Assembly: GCA_964450355.1 (NCBI GenBank)
Contig: CAYVDH010000111.1
Coordinates: 1-11,540 of the forward strand
DNA from: CAYVDH01 sp964450355
GTDB lineage: Bacteria > Bacteroidota > Bacteroidia > NS11-12g > UBA955
Length of the DNA: 11,540 nucleotides
Direction of reading: 5' to 3'
Positions within the stretch are counted from its first letter, which is position 1. Each line of letters begins with the position of its first letter. This document shows positions 4,928 through 11,540 of the stretch, piece after piece. Under the pieces are notes generated by a model that was not told the origin of the DNA, made no database searches, and was given only the letters and a program-made list of their open reading frames with translations. A program made the position numbers and the translations under genes.

Positions 4928-7900
4928 TTATATATGTTTTGAGGTAAAACCGTCTTCGCTCACTTCTGCGGGAATATATTCAGCGGTCATTTCTACCTCA
5001 TAATTTACTTCTTTTTTATTTTTATTGAAACGAACAATAATACTGTCAAAAATGCTGTAAACAACCGGAACAATAACAAGCGTAAGGAACAAAGACGAAA
5101 TTAATCCTCCGATGATTACCCAGGCCAGTCCGTTATTCATTTCAGCCGCTGCACCTGAAGCAAGAGCAATGGGTACCATACCGAATACCATGGCAATGGT
5201 AGTCATCAAAATAGGACGCAGACGGGCGTGGTTTGCCTGAACCAGTGCATCGTGTGTACTTTCGCCTGCCTCTTTCCGGTGATTTGCAAAATCGACTAAT
5301 AAAATCGCATTTTTACACACCAAACCAATAAGCATAATGATTCCCAAAATGGTAAATACGTTTAATGAATTATTGGTTAAGGCCAGAGCCACCAAGGCTC
5401 CGATAAAGGAAAGCGGAATGGAAAACAGTACTACAAAAGGCGTTACAAAACTGTTATAAAGAGCTACCATTACCAGGTAAACCAATATAATCGCAGCCAA
5501 TAACGCATAACCTAATGTTCCGAAACCTTCCGTTTGATTTTCCATATCACCGCCCCAGATGTAATTCACACCCGCCGGGCGATCCATTTTAGAAAAAACT
5601 GCTTCCCATTCTGCTGCAACCGTACCGGACGGACGTCCGACAGTTTGTGCTTCAACGTTAACAGAAGGTGTTTTATCCCTGCGTTCTAACAAACTGGGAC
5701 CCGAACTTTGCGTAACGGTTGCAAATTGCGACAATTTGATTTGCTGACCCGCATTATTTACAAAAATCAGTTCGCTTACGTCGTTAAAGTCAGAACGGTC
5801 AAACTCATTATACCGGATGTTAATATCATATTCGTATTCTCCCGCTCTGAATTTACCATCTGAATTTCCGCTGAATGCCGTTTGCATGGTCATCCCGACA
5901 GTGCTTAAATCCAAACCTAAAGCAGCCATTTTATCACGGTCTACCTGAACATTAATTTCAGGGTTTCCATCTTCCGAAGTTAATTTTACTTCCGTTGCTC
6001 CACTGATTTTACGAAGTTCCGCCGCCGCTTTTTCAGCAAAATCCATCGCGTCTTTTTGTGAAGAGCCTGTTACCGTTAACATTAACGGTGCCTGATCCGC
6101 TCCGAATAAACCAACAGAAACCGTTTTTACTTTTGCATCCACCAGCTCTTTTTCAAGCTCACGTTTGATTTTGGCAGCATATACAAAAGTGTTGTCCTCA
6201 CGTTCCGATTTGTCGTTCAGCGTTACTTTAATTTCCGATTTATAAACCGTGGTTTGCGAACCTCCAAAACCGTCACTGGTTTGTCCAACGGTAGTAATCA
6301 AACCGATAACCTCTTTTTTACTGCTCAAAAAGTTTTCTGCTTTTTGGGCCATAAAGTTAGATTGTTCGATAGAGGCATCTTTTGGCAATTCTATCTGAAC
6401 CATAAATTCGCCTTTATCAATTTTGGCAAAAAATTCACCCCCGATATATCCGCCTCCAACTAAACCGAAAGAAGCAAAAAACAGAACCAGTACTATTAAC
6501 AGCGTTGTTTTCTTAAATTTTAATGACCACTCTAAAATTCCTGTTACCCAGTGTGTGAATTTATCCAAACCGGCTTCAAAAGAAAGAATAACCCTTCCGA
6601 AAAAAGTTCTTTTAGTAATGTGTTCCAGTTTTCCGTAGCGTGAAAACAACCATGGAACAATTGTAAAAGAAGCCAACAGCGATAACAGTGTTGCAATAAC
6701 AACCGTCATACAAAACTGGGTAATAATATTGGAAACTAATCCCGTACTCATCGCAATCGGTAAAAATACCACGATGATTACCAGTGTAATGGCCGTTACC
6801 GTAAACCCGATTTCAGAAGCTCCGTCATAAGCCGCCCGCACTTTGTTTTTGCCCATCTCCATGTGCCTGTGGATGTTTTCCAGAACAACAATCGCATCAT
6901 CCACCAGGATACCTACAACAAGGGACAGCCCTAACAAACTCATCAGATTAAGCGTATAGCCCAACAGGCTTATTCCGATAAAAGTGGCAATCAGCGACAC
7001 AGGAATCGAAACCATCACAATCAGGGCGTTTCTGAAACTGTGCAGAAAGAACAGCATCACAAAGGCTACCAGCAAAATCGCAATAAATAAATCTTTCATT
7101 ACCGCATTGGCCGCAACAAGGGTAAATTCCGTGGTGTCATCTGCAATATTCAGCTTTACACCATCGGCTTTATAATCCGCTTCAATCTGAACAACGGCTT
7201 TTTGAATTGCTTCACTTACCGCCACTGCATTCGCATCCGATTGTTTAATAACTTGTAACAGGATAGCACTTTTTTGATTGATTCGGGCAATTTTTTCTAC
7301 TTCTTTTTGCGAATCCTGAACATCCGCAACATCTCCTAAACGGATTTGAATGCCGTTTTTGGACGAAATAACCAAATTTCGCAGTTCTTCTACATTTTTA
7401 TACTTTCCTGAGAGACGAATCAAAGTACTGTTTTCTCTCGTTTTTACGTTCCCGGTAGGGAAATCTAAATTCGAAGCCAGGATCATTTGCTGAACCTGTG
7501 GAACTGAAATCTGGTAACCCTGCAGTTTTTTGGCATCCAGGCTTACCTGGATTTCACGTTCTTCACCGCCTACTAAATTTACCTGGGCAACTCCGTTTAC
7601 ACGGGATAATATAGGCTGGATTTTTTTGTCCAGCAAATCATAGAAAAGAATTTCGTCCATATCAGACGTTGCTCCGATAGTAATAATGGGTAAATCACTT
7701 ATCGAGAATTTGCTGAGCGAAGGAGGATCAACATCGTCCGGCAAATCCTTTAAAACCGCATTGATTTTTCGTTGGGCATCATTCAGCGAATAATCGGCAT
7801 TAGCATCAGCGGTCAGCGTAATCATTACCAACGACAAGCTTTCGAATGATTTTGATTCTACTTTTTTCACGTTTTCCAAAGAGGCAATCGCATCTTCTAT

Positions 7901-8098
7901 TTTTTTGGTAACCGTATTTTCAACTTCTGAAGGGGAAGCTCCAGGATAAATGGTAGAAACCGTTACAACATTGATTTCAAATTTCGGAACCAGCTCATAA
8001 CCCAGTTGCGTATAACTGAAGATACCTCCCAACGTAAGGATGATAAACAATACAGCTATGATAGTGGGTCTTTTTATGGATATTTCTGCTATTTTCAT
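4928..8098 (-). CDS. RND efflux pump, inner membrane transporter (AcrB/HAE1 type)
   Basis: This 1056-residue proton-driven exporter forms the inner membrane part of a tripartite pump. It has the duplicated RND layout. TM1 lies near residues 10-30. The first porter domain spans about 35-330. TM2-6 run about 335-490, TM7 about 530-550, the second porter domain about 555-855 and TM8-12 about 860-1022. The proton relay is intact: adjacent aspartates 400 and 401 in TM4 (GILVDDAIVVLEN) and Lys929 in TM10 (GLVCKNAILLVDFAN). Length is normal for the family (about 1040-1060), with a short acidic cytoplasmic tail. No frameshift is seen. It starts 26 nt after the adaptor stop codon and is the last gene of the operon. 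Substrate cannot be deduced; drugs, detergents or bile-like compounds are typical of HAE1 pumps, and the metal-pump subfamily is less likely. Leu CTG and Gln CAG codons are frequent, unlike flanking genes. Confidence 0.95.
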   Translation of the reverse strand: MKIAEISIKRPTIIAVLFIILTLGGIFSYTQLGYELVPKFEINVVTVSTIYPGASPSEVENTVTKKIEDAIASLENVKKVESKSFESLSLVMITLTADANADYSLNDAQRKINAVLKDLPDDVDPPSLSKFSISDLPIITIGATSDMDEILFYDLLDKKIQPILSRVNGVAQVNLVGGEEREIQVSLDAKKLQGYQISVPQVQQMILASNLDFPTGNVKTRENSTLIRLSGKYKNVEELRNLVISSKNGIQIRLGDVADVQDSQKEVEKIARINQKSAILLQVIKQSDANAVAVSEAIQKAVVQIEADYKADGVKLNIADDTTEFTLVAANAVMKDLFIAILLVAFVMLFFLHSFRNALIVMVSIPVSLIATFIGISLLGYTLNLMSLLGLSLVVGILVDDAIVVLENIHRHMEMGKNKVRAAYDGASEIGFTVTAITLVIIVVFLPIAMSTGLVSNIITQFCMTVVIATLLSLLASFTIVPWLFSRYGKLEHITKRTFFGRVILSFEAGLDKFTHWVTGILEWSLKFKKTTLLIVLVLFFASFGLVGGGYIGGEFFAKIDKGEFMVQIELPKDASIEQSNFMAQKAENFLSSKKEVIGLITTVGQTSDGFGGSQTTVYKSEIKVTLNDKSEREDNTFVYAAKIKRELEKELVDAKVKTVSVGLFGADQAPLMLTVTGSSQKDAMDFAEKAAAELRKISGATEVKLTSEDGNPEINVQVDRDKMAALGLDLSTVGMTMQTAFSGNSDGKFRAGEYEYDINIRYNEFDRSDFNDVSELIFVNNAGQQIKLSQFATVTQSSGPSLLERRDKTPSVNVEAQTVGRPSGTVAAEWEAVFSKMDRPAGVNYIWGGDMENQTEGFGTLGYALLAAIILVYLVMVALYNSFVTPFVVLFSIPLSFIGALVALALTNNSLNVFTILGIIMLIGLVCKNAILLVDFANHRKEAGESTHDALVQANHARLRPILMTTIAMVFGMVPIALASGAAAEMNNGLAWVIIGGLISSLFLTLVIVPVVYSIFDSIIVRFNKNKKEVNYEVEMTAEYIPAEVSEDGFTSKHI

Positions 8099-8124
8099 GT
8101 TTCAGAATTACGTTAACTGTTAAT

Positions 8125-9186
8125 TTATTTTATGATCGATACATTAGCACCGTCTGTCAGGTTTATCTGACCGCCTGTAACCACCGTATCGCCTTCGTTC
8201 AATCCGTCTAAAACTTCTACCTTATCGCCGAAAATTCTTCCCGAAACAATTTTTGTGAGTTTCGCAACATTGTTTTTAACAACAAACACTTCATTGTTGC
8301 TGACGCTCCCTACAAAAGCCGTTCTCGGAACAACTTTTAAAGGTATTTTTTGTTTTTCCTCAGCTTCAAAATGAGCCGTTCCATACATTCCTGCTTTCAA
8401 ATCGTTGTCTCCACTATTTGTTATTTCAATCTCCACCGGAAAGTTCAGTGAGGCATCAGCCACCGGAGCAATGAAAGTAATTTTCCCCGAAAATTCCTTA
8501 TCCGGATAAACACTTGCTTTTACTTTTACGGCAGAGCCTGTTTTTAATGAAGCAATTTGATTTTCACTGACTGTAACTTTCAGTTTTAATTTAGAAACAT
8601 TAACTAAATCAAACAACTGGGTTCCCGAAGAAACCACAGAACCCGGTTCGATATATTTTTTGTTTACAATTCCGTTTATGGTCGCTCTGATTGTCGCATC
8701 GCCAAAACTGATGTTGGCCTGGTCTAATCTTGCTTTCGCATTTGCTAAATTCAACTTGGCCTGATCTAATTGCTGCTGCGTTACCCCTCCCGTTTTAAAA
8801 GCATTTTCAAAACGCTGACTATCAGTTAATGCCGTTTGATACGCTGCTTTGGCACTTTGCACATCAACCGAAAGTTTATCTCCTTTAATGATAGCTAATG
8901 TTTGCCCGATTTTCACAACACTGCCTTCTCTTACCAAAACCTGTGTAACCCTTCCTGAATTTTCAGCCGAAAAGTTAAGTTCCTGATAAGGGGAAAAATT
9001 TCCGTTGGCAACAAAATCAGTCGAAACAATTTCGCTTTTTACGGTTGCTGTCTTTACTGCAACAGAAGTATTTTTCTGCCCTACAATTGCAGTTTCCGCT
9101 TCATTCTTTTCCTTGTTGTTGTTGAGTATAAAGCCAAATAATGCCAGAACTGCAACGACTATTCCTATGTATAATACTTTTTTCAT
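8125..9186 (-). CDS. RND efflux periplasmic adaptor (membrane fusion protein)
   Basis: This 353-residue adaptor links the inner membrane pump to the outer membrane channel. A single N-terminal hydrophobic segment (about 5-21) acts as membrane anchor or uncleaved signal; there is no lipobox cysteine, unlike AcrA of E. coli. Domains in order: first half of the lipoyl motif (about 70-103, SGRVTQVLVREGSVVKIGQTL), a short alpha-hairpin (about 104-157, Ala/Gln/Leu-rich), second lipoyl half (about 158-195, ATIRATINGIVNKKYIEPGS), beta-barrel (about 198-275) and membrane-proximal domain (about 280-353, ending with EGDTVVTGGQ). Length is typical of Bacteroidota adaptors. The gene lies 10 nt after the channel gene and 26 nt before the pump gene, all on one strand, so they are translated from one message. 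Glutamine codons sampled favour CAG. Confidence 0.94.
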   Translation of the reverse strand: MKKVLYIGIVVAVLALFGFILNNNKEKNEAETAIVGQKNTSVAVKTATVKSEIVSTDFVANGNFSPYQELNFSAENSGRVTQVLVREGSVVKIGQTLAIIKGDKLSVDVQSAKAAYQTALTDSQRFENAFKTGGVTQQQLDQAKLNLANAKARLDQANISFGDATIRATINGIVNKKYIEPGSVVSSGTQLFDLVNVSKLKLKVTVSENQIASLKTGSAVKVKASVYPDKEFSGKITFIAPVADASLNFPVEIEITNSGDNDLKAGMYGTAHFEAEEKQKIPLKVVPRTAFVGSVSNNEVFVVKNNVAKLTKIVSGRIFGDKVEVLDGLNEGDTVVTGGQINLTDGANVSIIK

Positions 9187-9196
9187 TTTATGTTGA

Positions 9197-10531
9197 TTAA
9201 TTAATTAGTGTTTTTAATTCTCCTTTTGATTTGATTAACTGAATTTCTGCTAATTTATATTCTAACAATGCATTATTGTAATTGTTTTGGGACTCTACCA
9301 AAGAATTTTCAGCATCCAAAAGGTCTGTGAGTGTTGCTAGCCCGTTAACATAATTATTTTGTGTATTGTCCAGCACTTCCTGGGCTAACGTTACGTTTTG
9401 TCTTTGATTTTCAATCGTAATCAGACTGTTTTCAATTTGTGTTTTCGCATTTTTATAGGCCAGATCCAAAGACAATTTTGTGTCTGCCAAATCAGCTTCT
9501 GCCTCACGGACATCAATATCCGCCTGACGTACTTTGGCACGGGTTCCAAAACCTGTAAAAATCGGAATATTCAAATTTAAACCGACAGAAGAGAAATCGG
9601 ACCAGTATACCTTATCAGAAGGTCTTGCCCCCCATGGCATCTGCGGTCCCTGACCGATATAGTTATAGCCTGCTGTAAGTGACAGCGTAGGATAATAAAG
9701 AGATTTCATGGCTTGCTTGTTCAGCTCCAGCAAACTTTTTTGAGACTCTAACAGCTTGTATTCAGAGCGTAGAGCAGTATTCGCAGATTCTTCCAACTGA
9801 AGTGGGGTTACTTCCACTTCCGAATCAGGTATCGTAATTTTTTCATCCATGGGCATACCCATATAGAATTTTAAAGCATTTTCCTGAACCTCAACAGCGT
9901 TCAACAACTGTTGACGCGTAGTGGTAATGTTATTCAGTGTAACGGTAATCCTGTCCAAATCAATCTTTTTGGCCAAACCGTTATCAAACAGATTTTTAAT
10001 AATTTCTTTAACTTTAGTGGTGTTTTTCAGATTGTTTTCTATAACCGTTAGTTTTTGACGTTGCAGATACACCTGATAATAAGCATTTGCCACTCGTTCT
10101 ATCACTTGCTCGTCTGTTAAATCCTTGTTGATTTTGTAAAACTCCCGGGTGGTTTTGGCAGCCTTTAACCCTGTGAATACCTGTTGATTAAAGATGTTTT
10201 GCGTTAGCGATACACCCGCAACAGAAGTCCATTTTTGTCCAAATTCAGCCTGAATAGTCGTTCCGGGTTGTCCAAACGAAGCTCCATCTATAACCGTTTG
10301 CTGTATAATAGGATTATAGGTTAGATTCCCGTTAGCCGAAATTTGCGGCAATGCCTGTGAACGGACTTCCTGAATCTGATACTCGGAATTTTCAACCGCC
10401 AGATTTGCCTTAATTGCTTCCGATTTGTTTTGTAACGCATAGTTGATTGCGTCTTTTAACGAAAGCATTTTTACTTCCTGTGCATTTACTGATAAAGTAA
10501 AGGCTATTAACATAAAAATTGTTTTTTTCAT
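9197..10531 (-). CDS. TolC-family outer membrane efflux channel
   Basis: This 444-residue protein provides the outer membrane exit duct. A signal peptide is evident (MKKTIFMLIAFTLSVNAQ, about 1-18). The mature protein has the internal duplication of TolC proteins: first half about 25-225 (LSLKDAINYALQNK, then long Gln/Asn-rich helices) and second half about 255-440 (ALRSEYKLLESQKSLLELNKQ, later LNIPIFTGFG and NYVNGLATLTDLLDAENSL). There is no lipobox. The open frame extends to 10582, but that start would overlap the tetR gene by 41 nt and place 17 polar residues before the signal peptide; the ATG at 10529-10531 gives a clean signal peptide and a 10-nt gap after tetR. It is the second gene of the operon. 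Gln codons in the sampled part are three CAG to one CAA. Confidence 0.94.
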   Translation of the reverse strand: MKKTIFMLIAFTLSVNAQEVKMLSLKDAINYALQNKSEAIKANLAVENSEYQIQEVRSQALPQISANGNLTYNPIIQQTVIDGASFGQPGTTIQAEFGQKWTSVAGVSLTQNIFNQQVFTGLKAAKTTREFYKINKDLTDEQVIERVANAYYQVYLQRQKLTVIENNLKNTTKVKEIIKNLFDNGLAKKIDLDRITVTLNNITTTRQQLLNAVEVQENALKFYMGMPMDEKITIPDSEVEVTPLQLEESANTALRSEYKLLESQKSLLELNKQAMKSLYYPTLSLTAGYNYIGQGPQMPWGARPSDKVYWSDFSSVGLNLNIPIFTGFGTRAKVRQADIDVREAEADLADTKLSLDLAYKNAKTQIENSLITIENQRQNVTLAQEVLDNTQNNYVNGLATLTDLLDAENSLVESQNNYNNALLEYKLAEIQLIKSKGELKTLIN

Positions 10532-10541
10532 TGATTGATGA

Positions 10542-11138
10542 TTATATATTGGGATTAGATAATTGTTTTTCAAGTTCTTCAACGCCGTTGGAAGTTGATA
10601 AAGCTCTCGTGTGATATTCTAGTGCTTTTAGTTCTAAGGCGGAGGCTTCCTTTTCAAGAATGGTGGATTCATTGATTTGAAAAATCAGCAGATAATAAAA
10701 TTTTGAATACAGTTCAATATCCACTTCCGAACGATACAAACCTTGTGCAATCCCTTTTTCAATGTTTGTTCTGAACCAGATCTTGCATTCGTCAACCTGT
10801 CTCGAATATACCTTATCGTAAATTTCCGGATAATGTTTTTTCAACTGATACACCGGCGAAGTTTCCGAGGATTTAAACAGTTCCTTAAACGTCCGTCTTA
10901 TTTCAAAATTTTCTTCAATTGCATTGTGGTTTTGCTGAAATATTTCCGACATCGTGTGATGAATATCATTGTGAACCTTTTCAACTGTTTCTTCAATCAA
11001 AACCTCTTTGTTGCAAAAAAACTTGTAAATGGTTTTCTTCGAAATCGCCATTTCGTTGGCAATATCATCCATGGTAATGCTTTTAAAGCCTAACTTTAAA
11101 AACAATTCTGTTGCTTTTTCTATAATCTTCGTTTTCAT
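10542..11138 (-). CDS. TetR-family transcriptional regulator, probable repressor of the efflux operon
   Basis: This 198-residue regulator begins with the TetR DNA-binding domain: helix 1 KIIEKATELFLKLGFKS (about 4-20), then the helix-turn-helix ITMDDIANEMAISKKTIYKFFCNKEVLI (about 21-48), where the ISKKTIYKFF turn and recognition helix are typical. The remainder (about 50-190) is a helical ligand-binding and dimerisation domain whose inducer cannot be predicted. It is the first gene of the efflux operon and ends 10 nt before the channel gene, so it would be made in proportion to the pump; TetR proteins in this position usually repress their own operon. A 28-bp inverted repeat and a -7 element upstream fit that idea. 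The start ATG (11136-11138) begins the domain exactly where family members do. An activator role cannot be excluded. Confidence 0.93.
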   Translation of the reverse strand: MKTKIIEKATELFLKLGFKSITMDDIANEMAISKKTIYKFFCNKEVLIEETVEKVHNDIHHTMSEIFQQNHNAIEENFEIRRTFKELFKSSETSPVYQLKKHYPEIYDKVYSRQVDECKIWFRTNIEKGIAQGLYRSEVDIELYSKFYYLLIFQINESTILEKEASALELKALEYHTRALSTSNGVEELEKQLSNPNI

Positions 11139-11162
11139 TTATTCAAGTTCTGTTTTCGTTGG

Positions 11163-11170
11163 CAAATGTA
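11163..11170 (-). promoter_or_regulatory. Candidate -7 element for the tetR-efflux operon
   Basis: The minus strand reads TACATTTG, a full match to TAnnTTTG, 24 nt before the tetR ATG. Twenty bases further upstream the minus strand reads TTTC, one mismatch from the -33 TTTG; that position falls inside the 28-bp inverted repeat. Confidence 0.55.
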
Positions 11171-11174
11171 AATA

Positions 11175-11202
11175 GGAAACTTTTAATACCGAAATAGTTT
11201 CC
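11175..11202. promoter_or_regulatory. Inverted repeat, candidate TetR operator
   Basis: GGAAACT (11175-11181) and AGTTTCC (11196-11202) form perfect 7-bp arms separated by 14 bp, with two further symmetric base pairs inside. The 28-bp element begins 4 bp upstream of the operon's -7 element and covers the expected -33 region, where bound repressor would block RNA polymerase. Assignment to the adjacent TetR protein is inferred from position. Confidence 0.6.
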
Positions 11203-11272
11203 AAAGTATTTACAATTATTTAACATTTGTTTTTTGATTGATTTATTCATCAGGTTTCGGCTTTCGGCTTTT

Positions 11273-11303
11273 TTTGATTTTCTTTGTATCCCATATAAAT
11301 TCA
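11273..11303 (+). promoter_or_regulatory. Candidate promoter for the polyprenyl synthase gene
   Basis: TTTG (11273-11276) is followed after exactly 19 bp by TAAATTCA (11296-11303), which keeps TA and TT of the TAnnTTTG consensus but not the last two bases. It ends 15 nt before the ATG at 11319. Spacing is good and the -7 match is imperfect. Just upstream lies a TTTCGGC tandem pair (11255-11268). Confidence 0.35.
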
Positions 11304-11318
11304 AAAAACACTCTGCAA

Positions 11319-11540
11319 ATGCACTCGATAACGGTTTATCAAGAACAATTTATTACCTATCTGGAAAGTCAAATAATTCTGAAAGAACCTAAGAATCTTT
11401 ATGAGCCGATAGATTATATTTTGCGTTTAGGCGGAAAAAGAATGCGTCCGGTTTTAACTTTAATGGCAACTGAAGTTTTTGATGTAAATTTCAAGAAAGC
11501 ACTTCCGGCAGCTACTGCTGTTGAGGTTTTTCATAATTTT
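11319..11540 (+). CDS. Polyprenyl diphosphate synthase, 5' part (cut by window end)
   Basis: The first 74 codons of a trans-isoprenyl diphosphate synthase are present and open to the edge of the window. The protein would condense isopentenyl diphosphate onto an allylic primer in the cytoplasm, typically to make the side chain of menaquinone in Bacteroidota. The diagnostic substrate-binding motif LGGKRMRPVL occurs at about residues 37-46, and AVEVFHNF (67-74) is the sequence that normally leads into the first aspartate-rich DDxxD motif, which lies beyond the window. Chain length therefore cannot be judged. The ATG at 11319 gives the usual spacing of about 37 residues before the GGKR motif. The gene is divergent from the efflux operon and its sampled Gln codons are CAA, like the other resident genes. 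Confidence 0.9.
   Translation, partial: MHSITVYQEQFITYLESQIILKEPKNLYEPIDYILRLGGKRMRPVLTLMATEVFDVNFKKALPAATAVEVFHNF

Noticed and set aside
10743..11093. Open frame of 116 codons antisense to tetR
   Set aside because: Overlaps a well-supported TetR gene on the other strand; Phe/Asn-rich with no domain features.
1..11540. tRNA or rRNA genes, CRISPR array, insertion sequence, phage or attachment site
   Set aside because: I looked for cloverleaf arms, regularly spaced repeats with unique spacers, transposase or integrase motifs and terminal repeats, and saw none.

Overview
The window looks like chromosomal DNA from a member of the Flavobacteriaceae, most likely Flavobacterium or a close relative. 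The DNA is AT-rich and ribosome binding sites are weak and A-rich. Five genes have the Bacteroidota-type -7 element TAnnTTTG close upstream. The protein types (flavobacterial CspA-like protein, AspRS with bacterial GAD insert, TlpA-like periplasmic thioredoxin, YwqK/MORN protein, short lipoprotein) also fit. The genus is an inference from sequence style, not a database match.

Layout. Positions 9-206 (-) hold a cold-shock protein gene broken by an in-frame TAG at codon 11. Positions 291-2280 (-) hold aspS followed 4 nt later by a small two-helix membrane protein gene. A 415-bp intergenic region (2281-2695) separates aspS from the divergent tlpA-like gene; it contains low-complexity DNA and an 11-bp tandem repeat array. 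Positions 2696-4228 (+) hold a secreted TlpA/ResA-like thioredoxin with its own terminator, then a secreted MORN-repeat (YwqK-like) protein with its own promoter. A bidirectional terminator separates this gene from a convergent lipoprotein gene (4279-4848, -).

Positions 4928-11138 (-) form a four-gene RND efflux operon. In transcription order it is a TetR-family regulator, a TolC-family outer membrane channel, a periplasmic adaptor and an AcrB-type pump, with gaps of 10 to 26 nt, closed by an intrinsic terminator at 4870-4894. A 28-bp inverted repeat sits just upstream of the operon's -7 element and is the best candidate operator for the TetR protein. The window ends inside a polyprenyl diphosphate synthase gene (11319 onward, +) divergent from the operon.

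How the genes work together. The efflux operon encodes a complete tripartite pump plus its probable local repressor. Its glutamine codon use (mostly CAG) differs sharply from every neighbour sampled (CAA), so it may be an acquired cassette. The remaining genes are housekeeping or envelope genes without an obvious shared pathway. I did not find a convincing undescribed multi-gene system. The points most worth following up are the composition boundary around the efflux operon, the candidate operator, the broken csp gene and the 11-bp repeat array.
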